Source: Bradyrhizobium murdochi
GTDB lineage: Bacteria; Pseudomonadota; Alphaproteobacteria; Rhizobiales; Xanthobacteraceae
Assembly (NCBI RefSeq): GCF_000472965.1
Contig: NZ_AXAU01000001.1
Location: 1,156,243-1,220,242, forward strand
Reading direction: 5' to 3'
DNA length: 64,000 nt
Below the pieces are notes generated by a model. The model saw nothing but the letters and a program-made list of their open reading frames with translations, made no database searches and was not told where the DNA came from. A program made the position numbers and the translations under genes. The first letter of the stretch is position 1. Every line of letters starts with the position of its first letter. This document shows, in pieces, positions 16,338 to 26,024 of this stretch.

Positions 16338-18200
16338 ATGCTTTCCATCACAGATATTTCGATCCGGATTGCCGGGCGGCTCCTGATCGACAACAGCACG
16401 GTGCAGATCGTGCCGGGTGCTCGCGTTGGCTTCGTCGGGCGCAACGGCGTCGGCAAATCGACGCTGTTTCATGCGATCCGGGGCGACCTGCCGACCGAAT
16501 CCGGCAGCATTACGCTACCGCCGCGCTGGCGCATCGGCAGTCTGGCGCAGGAGGCGCCGGACGGCCCGGAGAGTCTCATCAATGTCGTACTGAAGGCCGA
16601 TCTGGAGCGCGATGCGCTTCTCCGTGAGGCCGAAACCGCCACCGATCCGCACCGCATCGCCGAAATCCAGAGCCGGCTGGTCGACATCGACGCGCACTCC
16701 GCGCCGGCGCGCGCTGCGGCAATCCTGAGCGGCCTCGGATTTTCCGCCGCGGACCAGGCGCGGCCGTGCTCGGAATTCTCGGGGGGCTGGCGCATGCGGG
16801 TGGCGCTGGCGGCGACGCTGTTCGCGGCGCCGGATTTGCTGCTGCTGGACGAACCGACCAACTATCTCGACCTCGAAGGCACGCTGTGGCTGGAAGACCA
16901 TCTTGCGAACTATCCACGCACCGTCATCGTCATCAGCCACGACCGTGACCTGCTCGATACCTCGGTCGACCAGATCCTGCACCTCGATCGTGGCAAGCTG
17001 ACCCTCTACAAGGGGACCTATTCCTCTTTCGAAGAACAGCGCGCCATGCGCGAGATGCTGGACGCCAAGCACGCCAAGCGCCAGGCCGATGAGCGCAAGC
17101 GGCTGCAGGCCTTCGTCGATCGCTTCAAGGCAAAAGCCTCGAAAGCCCGACAGGCGCAATCCCGCGTCAAGATGCTGGAACGAATGAAGCCGGTTACCGC
17201 GCTGGTGACCCAGGATGTGCGTGAAATCACGTTCCCGACGCCGGAGAAGATGCTGTCGCCGCCGATCATCGCCGTCGACGACGTCTCGGTCGGCTACGAC
17301 CCGAAAAAGCCGGTGCTCAACCGCGTCACGCTGCGCGTCGACACCGACGACCGCATCGCCCTGCTCGGCTCCAACGGCAACGGCAAGTCGACGCTCGTCA
17401 AGCTATTGGCGGGCAAGCTGCAACCCTTCTCCGGCCGGATCACACGGGCGGAAAAGCTTTCGGTCGGCTATTTCGCGCAGCATCAGGTCGACGAGCTCAA
17501 CCTCGATGCCTCGCCCTACGATCATGTCCGCAGACTGATGCCCGATGCGCCGGAAACCAAGGTGCGCGGCCGCACCGGCGCGATCGGATTTTCCGGAAAG
17601 GCCGGCGACACCCTGGTCAAGAGCCTGTCGGGCGGCGAGAAAGCGCGGCTGTTGCTCGGGCTCGCCACTTTCTTCGGCCCGAACATGATCATCCTCGACG
17701 AGCCGACCAACCACCTCGACATCGACAGCCGCGCGGCACTGGCGGAGGCGATCAACGATTTCCCCGGCGCCGTCATCATGGTCTCGCACGACCGCTATTT
17801 GATCGAAGCCTGCGCCGATCAATTGTGGGTCGTCGCCAACAAGACGGTAACGACCTACGATGGCGACCTCGACGATTACAGGCGAATGGTATTGTCGATC
17901 GGGGATAAGCGCGAGCGCGGCAGCGAGCGTGTCAAGGAAAGCGTGAAGCCCGAGCGCGCCAGGAGCGAAAGGCGATCACCGCTGAAGCAGCGGATCGCCG
18001 AAGCGGAGGCCGAAATCGAGCGCATCAGCGGCATCATCGCCAAGATCGACACCGCGCTTGCCTTGCCGGATCTGTTCACGCGCGATCCCAAGCAGGCCGC
18101 CCAGCTCAGCAAGGCGCGCGCCGGCGCCGAAAGCGCGCTGCGCCGCGCCGAGGAAGATTGGCTGGAGGCCAGTTCGGAATTTGACGAAGCGGCCGGCTAG
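16338..18200 (+). CDS. ABC-F family ATPase (Uup/YheS-like)
   Basis: A 620-residue soluble protein with two ABC domains and no membrane segments. Domain 1 has Walker A GRNGVGKST, signature FSGGWRMR and Walker B LLLLDEPTNYLD. Domain 2 has GSNGNGKST, LSGGEKAR and MIILDEPTNHLD. A basic helical linker (about residues 230-290) lies between them, and the C-terminus (about 540-620) is a charged coiled coil. ABC-F proteins bind the ribosome E site and modulate translation. The subtype cannot be fixed by eye. Confidence 0.92.
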   Translation: MLSITDISIRIAGRLLIDNSTVQIVPGARVGFVGRNGVGKSTLFHAIRGDLPTESGSITLPPRWRIGSLAQEAPDGPESLINVVLKADLERDALLREAETATDPHRIAEIQSRLVDIDAHSAPARAAAILSGLGFSAADQARPCSEFSGGWRMRVALAATLFAAPDLLLLDEPTNYLDLEGTLWLEDHLANYPRTVIVISHDRDLLDTSVDQILHLDRGKLTLYKGTYSSFEEQRAMREMLDAKHAKRQADERKRLQAFVDRFKAKASKARQAQSRVKMLERMKPVTALVTQDVREITFPTPEKMLSPPIIAVDDVSVGYDPKKPVLNRVTLRVDTDDRIALLGSNGNGKSTLVKLLAGKLQPFSGRITRAEKLSVGYFAQHQVDELNLDASPYDHVRRLMPDAPETKVRGRTGAIGFSGKAGDTLVKSLSGGEKARLLLGLATFFGPNMIILDEPTNHLDIDSRAALAEAINDFPGAVIMVSHDRYLIEACADQLWVVANKTVTTYDGDLDDYRRMVLSIGDKRERGSERVKESVKPERARSERRSPLKQRIAEAEAEIERISGIIAKIDTALALPDLFTRDPKQAAQLSKARAGAESALRRAEEDWLEASSEFDEAAG

Positions 18201-18225
18201 CTAGGCCGGATCGTCGTCGGCGAAT

Positions 18226-18759
18226 TTACGCCGCCGGCTTCTTCTTCGGCTTGGCGCCCCTCGCCGGCGCCACCGGCTCCGGTGCACGCTCGATCGACGT
18301 CAGGCGTCCGGCGGTGAAGGTGTAGATGCCGGCCCGCTGGCCGCGTGAATAGTTGACGACCGCCACGCGGTCGCCGCGCGGGTTATTGGAAAGGCTGACA
18401 TTGTCGGGCGCACCGATGCCGCGCACGACGTCGCATTCGGTATGGCCGAGCGCCACCGTTCCCGTCGTCGATGGAGGCGGGTTGCCTGCAGCGCCATTCG
18501 CCAGCGCATTGGCGTCGGTGCCCGGCGCTGCCATTCCCGGACAAGCGCCGTCGGCACTGACGAGTTCATCCGGCGTAACCGCTTTGGTCGGGGTGAGCGG
18601 CGGCGTTTCGATCGAGACGTTGCGGATGAACACGCGTCCGGAGCGCGAAAACCAGTCCGCATCCTTCGACAGCAGATCTGTACCCGAGCAGCCCGCAAGC
18701 GCCGGCCCGAGCAGCAACAACGTCAGCAGTGGCTTTCGATCGATTGTTCCGCGTCGCAC
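18226..18759 (-). CDS. Lipoprotein with a BamE-like C-terminal pattern
   Basis: From GTG at 18759 the product is 177 residues with a lipoprotein signal: a basic start, LLTLLLLGPALAG, then the acylated Cys. A low-complexity Ala/Gly/Pro/Thr stretch (about 75-105) precedes the C-terminal part ALGHTECDVVRGIGAPDN...RVAVVNYSRGQRAGIYTF, which resembles the SmpA/BamE fold (G-T-E-x2-V, beta strands). It may associate with the outer membrane. Upstream ATG at 18825 or TTG at 18837 would lengthen the n-region unnaturally. Convergent with the ABC-F gene. Confidence 0.7.
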   Translation of the reverse strand: MRRGTIDRKPLLTLLLLGPALAGCSGTDLLSKDADWFSRSGRVFIRNVSIETPPLTPTKAVTPDELVSADGACPGMAAPGTDANALANGAAGNPPPSTTGTVALGHTECDVVRGIGAPDNVSLSNNPRGDRVAVVNYSRGQRAGIYTFTAGRLTSIERAPEPVAPARGAKPKKKPAA

Positions 18760-18882
18760 GCTAAACCCCAGGCCCCCACCCTTACTGTAACCAGCTGTCC
18801 GACCATCACTTTGCGGCACGACCATGGCTGCCCGCAAGGTGCGGCGCAGAAACCGCTGATTATCATTAATTCCTGTGGATCG

Positions 18883-19335
18883 CTATTGCCGCCGCTGCCA
18901 TCGGCCTCGCTCGTCGGCCTGCCAGTAGGTCACCTCGAATCCCCGCGCCTTGCAATCGGCCCAGGCCCCGCGCGCAGCCGTCAGCGCATCGGCATCGTCA
19001 CCGTTGAAAACCAGCACCACCCGCTCGTAGCTGTCGCAGTCGGCCGGCAACGCCGCGTTGTCGATCAGGAACCTGACATTGGCCCCATTCGGATTGCTCT
19101 CCTCGATCGAGAGAATGATCGGCTGGTCCTGGGCATCGCCGGCGCGCCATGTGGCGTGCGGCAGGAACGAATCGTCGCTGTAGGTCCACAAATGCGCATC
19201 GAGCGCCTCGGTGCGCTCCGGCGAAGTCGATTGCACGACCACGCGCCAGCCTCGCTCGAGCGATTTTTCCAACAGCGGCGGCAATACGCTTTCGAGCGAC
19301 ATGGCCTGCAAATGGTAGAACAGCACTTCCGTCAT
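18883..19335 (-). CDS. holC: DNA polymerase III chi subunit
   Basis: A 150-residue chi subunit, which links the clamp loader to single-strand DNA-binding protein during replication. Recognisable parts are MTEVLFYHLQAMSLESVLPP, the EKSLERGWRVVVQ helix/strand, the DAHLWTYSDDSFLPH motif and the late ERVVLVFNGDD strand. It starts 14 bases after the pepA stop codon on the same strand, an order (pepA-holC) shared by many proteobacteria, so the two are probably co-transcribed. Confidence 0.92.
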   Translation of the reverse strand: MTEVLFYHLQAMSLESVLPPLLEKSLERGWRVVVQSTSPERTEALDAHLWTYSDDSFLPHATWRAGDAQDQPIILSIEESNPNGANVRFLIDNAALPADCDSYERVVLVFNGDDADALTAARGAWADCKARGFEVTYWQADERGRWQRRQ

Positions 19336-19349
19336 CGCCTGCAACCGAA

Positions 19350-20852
19350 CTATTTCGTGGCTTCGTAATATTCCGCGACCAGCCGGTCCAGCAGGCGAAC
19401 GCCGTAGCCGGATCCCCAACTGTGGTTGATGTCGGTTTTCGGCGCGCCCATCGCGGTTCCCGCGACGTCGAGATGCGCCCACGGCGTGTTGTCGACGAAT
19501 CGCTGCAGGAACTGTGCGGCGGTGATCGAGCCGCCGTGGCGCCCACCGGTATTCTTCATGTCGGCAAACTGCGAATCGATCAGCTTGTCGTATTCAGGAC
19601 CGAGCGGCATGCGCCAGACGCGCTCGCCGGTTTCATTTCCGATCTTGCTCAGCCGTTCCGCCAGTTCGTCATTGTTGGAGAACATGCCGGAATACTCGGT
19701 TCCGAGCGCGACCATGATCGCGCCGGTGAGCGTTGCGAGATCGACCATGAATTTGGGTTTGAACTTCTTCGCCACGTACCAGAGCACATCGGCCAGCACG
19801 AGCCGGCCTTCGGCATCAGTGTTGATGATTTCAATGGTCTGCCCCGACATCGAGGTGACGATATCGCCGGGACGCTGGGCGTTGCCGTCGGGCATGTTCT
19901 CGACCAGGCCGATCGCGCCGACTGCGTTGACGTTCGCTTTGCGCGCCGCGAGCGCATGCATCAGCCCGACCACGCAGGCCGCGCCTCCCATGTCGCCCTT
20001 CATATCCTCCATGCTGGCGGCACCCTTGATGGAGATGCCGCCGGTATCGAAGCAGACGCCCTTGCCGACGAAAGCAAGGGGCTGATCGCCCTTCTTGCCG
20101 CCGTTCCAGCGCATGATCACGGTGCGGCCGGGCTGGGTCGAGCCCTGTGCGACGCCGAGCAAGGCGCCCATGCCGAGCTTCTTCATCGCCTTGACGTCGA
20201 GCACCTCGACATCGACGCCGAGCTTCTTGAGCTGGCTTGCGCGGCGTGCGAATTCCACGGGGTAGAGTACGTTCGGCGGCTCGTTGACGAGTTCGCGCGC
20301 AATGATCACGCCGTCGACGACATGGGACGCGGGCGCAAGCGCCCTTCGCGCGGCGGCGACATCGTCAACGGCAATCGAAACGTCGGCGCGCAGAGCGCCA
20401 TTCTCGCCGTCCTTCTTCTTGGTCTTGTAACGGTCGAACTTATAGGCGCGCAGCCGGATGCCCGACGCGATCGCGGCGACCGAGTCGGGCTGCATCGCCC
20501 CCTCAGGCAGTTCGGCGATCACGGTGACCGCTGTGCTGGCGGTGTTGAGCTTGCCCGCCGTCACCCCGCCGAACTTGAGAAAATCCTTCTCCTTGATATC
20601 GGCCGCCTTGCCGACGCCGACGACGATCAGGCGCTCTGCCTTGATTCCATCCGGCGCCGGGATGTCGAGCGTCGATCCGCTCTTGCCCTTGAACTGGTTG
20701 GCCGCCGCCGCCCGCTTGACCGTATCGGCCGCCTTCCCCAGCGCCTTCCGCGTCGCCTCGCCGAACTTCAATGCCTCGTCGCAAAACACCACAAGAACGC
20801 CGCGGGGAGCAGCGGAAAAAGCGACAAAGCCGACCTTGACGGCGTCGGACAT
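19350..20852 (-). CDS. pepA: Leucyl aminopeptidase (M17)
   Basis: A 500-residue cytosolic leucyl aminopeptidase that removes N-terminal residues from peptides using two metal ions. The family signature NTDAEGRL is present at about residue 345, and the metal-binding Lys/Asp region [16 protein letters not shown] is intact. The N-terminal domain (about 1-160) is variable, as usual. It is divergent from lptF across about 350 bases and upstream of holC. Confidence 0.96.
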   Translation of the reverse strand: MSDAVKVGFVAFSAAPRGVLVVFCDEALKFGEATRKALGKAADTVKRAAAANQFKGKSGSTLDIPAPDGIKAERLIVVGVGKAADIKEKDFLKFGGVTAGKLNTASTAVTVIAELPEGAMQPDSVAAIASGIRLRAYKFDRYKTKKKDGENGALRADVSIAVDDVAAARRALAPASHVVDGVIIARELVNEPPNVLYPVEFARRASQLKKLGVDVEVLDVKAMKKLGMGALLGVAQGSTQPGRTVIMRWNGGKKGDQPLAFVGKGVCFDTGGISIKGAASMEDMKGDMGGAACVVGLMHALAARKANVNAVGAIGLVENMPDGNAQRPGDIVTSMSGQTIEIINTDAEGRLVLADVLWYVAKKFKPKFMVDLATLTGAIMVALGTEYSGMFSNNDELAERLSKIGNETGERVWRMPLGPEYDKLIDSQFADMKNTGGRHGGSITAAQFLQRFVDNTPWAHLDVAGTAMGAPKTDINHSWGSGYGVRLLDRLVAEYYEATK

Positions 20853-21199
20853 AGGTAAATCCTCCAGAATTCAGGGCTGTCTTGCGCGGCCGGAATCGGT
20901 CCGCATTATGGAATGTTCTCTTCGGTAACGGCCCAAATCGTTCAGGACCTGATGTTTTCGGCACTATGGCCTGTCTGCCGCGCCACTGCCAAGCGCCGCA
21001 GTGGCTGGAACGCCACGTGGGGCGAATTATTAACCGTGTCGAGGGGACGCCACGGCCCGGCCATTTTGTTGACGGATCAACGGGATGGTAGTGAGAATGT
21101 AGACGGCTAACGATTGGCGGCCCGACCATGGGGAACCCTCAACAGGGATTGGTCGGAGGCTGCCCTTTGGGCGTGCAAGGGTGGGATTGTGCGGTAACG
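20853..21199. promoter_or_regulatory. Divergent pepA/lptF intergenic region with a candidate lptF promoter
   Basis: No gene is seen in these 347 bases. A plausible plus-strand promoter has TTGACG (21069-21074) and GAGAAT (21093-21098) with an 18-base spacer, about 100 bases before lptF. A CCGACCA/TTGGTCGG imperfect inverted repeat lies between it and the lptF start. Confidence 0.35.
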
Positions 21200-22369
21200 A
21201 TGGGGTCGATCGACAGGTACATTTTCCGCACGACGCTCGCGTCGTTTGCGCTGGTCCTGGTCAGCCTCACCGGCGTGATCTGGATTACGCAGGCGTTGCG
21301 CGGCATCGACCTGATGACCAGCCAGGGCCAGACCATCATCACCTTTCTCGGCATCACCAGCCTGGTGATCCCGGCGCTGGTTTTGATCATCGCCCCGATC
21401 GCGTTGATGATCGCGATCTCTCACACGCTGAACAAGCTCGCTACCGATTCTGAAATCATCGTGATGAACGCCGCCGGCTTCTCGCCTTTCCGGCTGTTCC
21501 GCCCATTTTTCTATGCCACCTGTGTGGTGGCGCTGATGGTTGCCTTCATCGGCTCCTATCTCGCGCCCGACGGCATGCGCCGGATCAAGCAATGGGATGC
21601 CGAAATCACTGCCGACGTGCTGACCAATATCCTGCAGCCCGGCCGCTTCGCCCAGCTCGATCAGAACCTGACGATTCGGATCCGCGAGCGCCAGCCGGGC
21701 GGCGTGCTCGCCGGCATTTTCGTCGACGACCGCCGCGATCCCAAGGAGCGCGTCACCATCATCGCCGACCACGGCACGGTGCTGAAGAACGAGAACGGCT
21801 CCTATCTGGTGCTCGAAGACGGCAATCTCGAACGTTTCGAGACGGGAAAGCGCGATCCGGCCTTTGTGGCGTTCGTTCGTTACGCCTTCGACATGTCGAA
21901 ATTCTCCAATCGCGGCCGCGACGTCGCACTGGGGATTCGCGAACGCTATCTCTGGGAGCTGATCTCGCCCTCGGAGGACGATCCGGTTTTCAAGCAATTA
22001 TCCGGTCAGTTTCACGCCGAGCTGCATGATCGTTTCCTGGCGCCGGTCTATCCCTTCGCCTTCGCGGTGCTGACGTTTGCCTTCCTCGGCACGCCGCGCA
22101 CCACGCGCCAGAGCCGCAATTTTTCGATCGGCGGGTCGATCCTGGCGGTGTTTGGCCTGCGCATGGCGGGATTCGCCTGCTCGGTAATGACGGTGAAGAC
22201 GCCAAGCATGGCTCTCGTGCAGTATTCGATGCTGTTCGGCGCGATCGGCGTCGGGCTGTGGATGATCATCGGCGGCATCGTGGTGGAGCCGCCGGCCGCG
22301 CTGATGGAGGCCATCAACAGGTCGAACGCACGCCTCGCTCGGCTCTTTGGACGGCCTGCCGCCGCATGA
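21200..22369 (+). CDS. lptF: LPS export ABC transporter permease LptF
   Basis: A 389-residue inner-membrane permease of the LptB2FG complex that lifts lipopolysaccharide onto the periplasmic bridge. It has the family layout: three N-terminal helices (starting RYIFRTTLASFALVLVSL), a periplasmic beta-jellyroll (about 115-275) and three C-terminal helices. ATG at 21200 (MGSIDRYIFRTT) is the family start; the 24 residues upstream in frame do not fit. The stop overlaps the lptG start (ATGA), so both permease halves are made together. Confidence 0.93.
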   Translation: MGSIDRYIFRTTLASFALVLVSLTGVIWITQALRGIDLMTSQGQTIITFLGITSLVIPALVLIIAPIALMIAISHTLNKLATDSEIIVMNAAGFSPFRLFRPFFYATCVVALMVAFIGSYLAPDGMRRIKQWDAEITADVLTNILQPGRFAQLDQNLTIRIRERQPGGVLAGIFVDDRRDPKERVTIIADHGTVLKNENGSYLVLEDGNLERFETGKRDPAFVAFVRYAFDMSKFSNRGRDVALGIRERYLWELISPSEDDPVFKQLSGQFHAELHDRFLAPVYPFAFAVLTFAFLGTPRTTRQSRNFSIGGSILAVFGLRMAGFACSVMTVKTPSMALVQYSMLFGAIGVGLWMIIGGIVVEPPAALMEAINRSNARLARLFGRPAAA

Positions 22370-23463
22370 GCATGGTAACCAACACGCTCGGACGATACTT
22401 CGCCGGCCGCTTCCTGGTCTCGGCGGTGGGCGTGTTCGCGAGCATTTTCGTGCTGCTCGTGCTGGTCGACTACATCGAAATGGTCCGCAAGACGTCCGGG
22501 CTGGTATCGGCATCGGCGATCACGGTGGCGCAGACGTCGCTGTACCGGGTGCCGCAACTGCTCGAAAAGCTGATGCCGTTCTGCGTCCTGATCGGTGCGA
22601 TGACCTGCTATCTCGCGCTGTCGCGGCGGCTGGAGCTGGTGGTGGCGCGTGCGGCCGGCGTATCCGCCTGGCAGTTCATCTCGCCAGCGCTGGCAAGCTC
22701 GATCATCCTCGGCACCCTGGCGACGGTTGCCTACAACCCGATGTCGGCGAATTTGCGCGAACTGTCCAAGCGGATGGAGGCCGAACTGTTCGGCTCGGCG
22801 CCCGGCGGCGGCATTCAGGATGCATCCGGCTTCTGGCTCAACCAGGTCAACAGCGACGGCCAGTCGATCATCAATGCGGCCCGCAGCGAGCAGCAGGGTA
22901 TCCGGCTGACGGGGCTGACCGTGTTCCGATTCGATACCGATCTCCAGTTCAAGGAGCGAATCGAGGCGCGCGAAGCCTCCCTCGAAGAGGGCCGCTGGGC
23001 CTTCAAATCGGTACGCAGATACTCCCTGGATAAACCTCCGGTTGACCAGGAGAACTATTACCTCTCAACCACCCTGACACCGGCCCAGGTTCGCAACAGT
23101 TTCTCCACCCCCGAAACCGTGTCTTTTTGGCAACTGCCCGGCTATATCCGCTCTTCCGAAAGCTCCGGCTTCGCGACCGCAGGCTACCGTCTGCAGTACC
23201 ATAAGCTCATCGCACAGCCATTTTTGCTGGCTGCAATGGTGATGTTGGCGGCTTCCGTCAGCCTTCGCTTCTTCCGGATGGGCGGCGTGCAAAAGATGGT
23301 TTTAAGTGGCGTGGGCGCAGGGTTTCTGCTCTACGTTCTATCGAAAGTTACTGAGGATTTGAGCAAGGCTGAGTTGATGCATCCCATCGCTGCGGCGTGG
23401 TTGCCTGTCTGTGTGGGCGGCCTCACCGGCTTCTTAGCCTTGCTGTACCAGGAGGACGGGTAG
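22366..23463 (+). CDS. lptG: LPS export ABC transporter permease LptG
   Basis: A 365-residue partner of LptF with the same six-helix plus periplasmic-domain plan. It begins MSMVTNTLGRYFAGRFLVSA, contains LEKLMPFCVLIGAMTCYLAL (helix 2) and ELVVARAAGVSAWQF, the coupling-helix region that contacts the LptB ATPase. The start overlaps the lptF stop codon and its own stop overlaps the lptD start by one base, so the three genes form a tightly coupled unit for LPS transport. Confidence 0.94.
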   Translation: MSMVTNTLGRYFAGRFLVSAVGVFASIFVLLVLVDYIEMVRKTSGLVSASAITVAQTSLYRVPQLLEKLMPFCVLIGAMTCYLALSRRLELVVARAAGVSAWQFISPALASSIILGTLATVAYNPMSANLRELSKRMEAELFGSAPGGGIQDASGFWLNQVNSDGQSIINAARSEQQGIRLTGLTVFRFDTDLQFKERIEAREASLEEGRWAFKSVRRYSLDKPPVDQENYYLSTTLTPAQVRNSFSTPETVSFWQLPGYIRSSESSGFATAGYRLQYHKLIAQPFLLAAMVMLAASVSLRFFRMGGVQKMVLSGVGAGFLLYVLSKVTEDLSKAELMHPIAAAWLPVCVGGLTGFLALLYQEDG

Positions 23464-25958
23464 TGGCCGTTGTCGCCGCCCGCCAGTTGAGGTCGCCTGC
23501 GTTCAGGCGGAGCACTACCGTGCGCCGCCATCGAGCCCGTTTGGCCGCCGTTGGCGTACCTATGTTTGCCCTGCTTGCCGGACTGGTTTTCGGCGGCACG
23601 ATCGAGTTTGCCCTGACGGCTCCCGCCGCGGCGCAAAGCTTCACATACAATCCGCGTCCGCCCAAGCCGCCGCCGCGCCCTGCCAACAACGACGGCAGGA
23701 TGCTCGTGCAAGCCGTCGAGGTGGACTACGACTATAACAACCAGCGCGTGTCGGCGGTCGGCAACGTGCAGATGTTCTACAACGGCACCAGCGTGGAGGC
23801 CGACAAGGTCATTTACGACCAGAAGACCAAGCGGCTGCATGCAGAAGGCAACATCCGCCTGACGGATGCGGAAGGCAAAGTCACCTACGCCAACATCATG
23901 GATCTGAGCGACGACTACCGCGACGGTTTCGTCGATTCGCTGCGCGTCGATACGGCTGACGATACGCGCATGGCGGCGACGCGCGCCGACCGTTCTGCCG
24001 GCAATTACACCGTGTTCGAAAACGGCGTCTATACCGCCTGCGCGCCGTGCAAGGACAATCCGAAGAAGCCGCCGCTATGGCAGGTCAAGGGTGCGCGCAT
24101 CATCCACGACCAGACCGACAAGATGCTGTACTTCGAGAACGCGCAGCTCGAATTCTTCGGCGTGCCGATGGCGTATCTGCCGTATTTTTCGACGCCCGAT
24201 CCGACCGTCAAGCGCAAGACGGGCTTCCTGATGCCCGCCTACAGCTCAAACTCGACCTATGGCTACGCCGTCGAGACCCCGTTCTACTGGGCGATCGCGC
24301 CGGACTATGACGCGACGTTCAATCCGCGCTTCACGACGCGGCAAGGCGTGCTGTTCCAGGGTGAATTCCGCCAGCGGCTGATCAACGGCTCGTACCAGAT
24401 CCGCGGCTATGGCATCAATCAGCTCGATCCCGGCGCGTTCGCCGGCCAGCCCGGCGATCGCGACTTCCGCGGCGGCATCGACACCAAGGGCCAGTTCGCC
24501 CTCAACGACAAATGGGTCTGGGGTTGGGACGGCGTCCTGCTGTCGGACTACTTCTTCTTCTCGGACTACCGGCTGGCCCAATACAGGGATCCGCTGGGCT
24601 CGTTCCTGACCCTGCCGACGGAAGCGATTTCGCAGCTCTATCTGACCGGTGTCGGCAATCGCAGCTTCTTCGATGCGCGCACGATCCATTACCTCTCCTT
24701 CTCCGGCAACCAGGACAAGGTGCCGGTGATCCATCCGGTCATCGACTATTCCAACGTGATCAACCACCCGATCCTCGGCGGTGAAGTCAGCTACAAGACG
24801 AACTTCACCAGCCTGTCGCGCACGACCGCGGCCTTCGACCCGATCACGACGCTGGCCAACACCAACGGCCTGTGCCTCACCGCGTCGGCCGATCCGCTGG
24901 CCCGGATTCCCTCGCAGTGCCTGCTGCGCGGCATGCCCGGCACCTACACGCGGCTGACGGCCGAAGCGCAGTGGCGGCGCTCGTACACCGATCCCATCGG
25001 CCAGATCTGGACGCCGTTTGCGATCATGCGTGCCGATGCCATTGACGCCTCGATCTCGAACCAGCCGGGCGTTTCGAACTTCCTGCCCGTGGGCGACACG
25101 CAGGCGGTCCGCCTGATGCCGACGGTCGGCCTGGAATATCGCTACCCCTTCATCAACGTTCAGCCCTGGGGCACCACCACGATCGAGCCGATTGCGCAGA
25201 TCATCGCTCGTCCGAACGAGACCTTCGCCGGCCGGCTGCCGAACGAAGACGCGCAGAGCATGGTGTTCGACGCCAGCAACCTGTTCGCGATCGACAAGTT
25301 CTCCGGCTACGACCGCGTCGAGGGCGGCGGCCGCGCCAATGTCGGCGTGCAGGCGACCACGCAGTTCGATCGCGGCGGCAGCGTCAATGTGCTGTTCGGC
25401 CAATCCTACCAGTTGTTCGGCCTGAATTCGTATGCGGTGCAGGACCCGACTAACACCGGCCTAGAATCCGGCCTGCAGAACACCCGCTCCGACTACGTCG
25501 CCCGCGTCAACTATTCGCCGAACCGGACCTATACGTTCAGCGTGCGCTCGCGCATGGATGAAGCGACGATGGACGTCAATCGCTTCGAAGCCGAAGGACG
25601 CGCCTCGTTCGACCGCTGGTCGGTCAGCATGATGTACGGCAACTATGCCGCCCAGCCGGAACTCGGGTATCTGACCCGGCGCGAAGGCCTGCTCGGCAGC
25701 GCATCCATCAAGGTGGCGTCGAACTGGGTCGTTTCGGGAGCCGCTCGCTGGGATCTTGAAGCCAACAAGCTGAACCAGTACATCATCGGCGCCGGCTATG
25801 TGGACGACTGCTTCGTGCTGGCCGCCAACTACGTCACGTCCTATACCTACTCCGCCGGGACGACGCCGCCGGTGCTCAATCACGCTTTCATGGTGCAGAT
25901 CGGACTACGGACCATTGCGAATTCGTCCTCGTCGTCCGGCACCAGCGGCCTTCAGTAG
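23463..25958 (+). CDS. lptD: LPS-assembly protein LptD
   Basis: An 831-residue outer-membrane protein that inserts LPS into the outer leaflet. GTG at 23463 overlaps the lptG stop (TAGTG), with AGGAGG upstream. A long signal peptide ends near residue 58 (TAPAAAQS). The N-terminal OstA/jellyroll domain follows (LVQAVEVDYDYNNQRVSAVG), and from about residue 270 an aromatic-rich beta barrel runs to the C-terminus. A CAPC pair occurs near residue 194; the Cys pattern differs from E. coli LptD, as expected in this class. Confidence 0.93.
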   Translation: MAVVAARQLRSPAFRRSTTVRRHRARLAAVGVPMFALLAGLVFGGTIEFALTAPAAAQSFTYNPRPPKPPPRPANNDGRMLVQAVEVDYDYNNQRVSAVGNVQMFYNGTSVEADKVIYDQKTKRLHAEGNIRLTDAEGKVTYANIMDLSDDYRDGFVDSLRVDTADDTRMAATRADRSAGNYTVFENGVYTACAPCKDNPKKPPLWQVKGARIIHDQTDKMLYFENAQLEFFGVPMAYLPYFSTPDPTVKRKTGFLMPAYSSNSTYGYAVETPFYWAIAPDYDATFNPRFTTRQGVLFQGEFRQRLINGSYQIRGYGINQLDPGAFAGQPGDRDFRGGIDTKGQFALNDKWVWGWDGVLLSDYFFFSDYRLAQYRDPLGSFLTLPTEAISQLYLTGVGNRSFFDARTIHYLSFSGNQDKVPVIHPVIDYSNVINHPILGGEVSYKTNFTSLSRTTAAFDPITTLANTNGLCLTASADPLARIPSQCLLRGMPGTYTRLTAEAQWRRSYTDPIGQIWTPFAIMRADAIDASISNQPGVSNFLPVGDTQAVRLMPTVGLEYRYPFINVQPWGTTTIEPIAQIIARPNETFAGRLPNEDAQSMVFDASNLFAIDKFSGYDRVEGGGRANVGVQATTQFDRGGSVNVLFGQSYQLFGLNSYAVQDPTNTGLESGLQNTRSDYVARVNYSPNRTYTFSVRSRMDEATMDVNRFEAEGRASFDRWSVSMMYGNYAAQPELGYLTRREGLLGSASIKVASNWVVSGAARWDLEANKLNQYIIGAGYVDDCFVLAANYVTSYTYSAGTTPPVLNHAFMVQIGLRTIANSSSSSGTSGLQ

Positions 25959-26024
25959 CGTGAGGCCCGACCTTGCCGGAGAATACCCAGCACCGCGCGG
26001 TACGAATTGGTTGATACGACTGAT

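Noticed and set aside
19149..20858. 569-codon plus-strand open frame
   Set aside because: Antisense to pepA and holC, which have clear signatures; composition is typical of a shadow.
24246..25403. 385-codon minus-strand open frame
   Set aside because: Antisense to lptD, dominated by Arg/Asp/Val without motifs.
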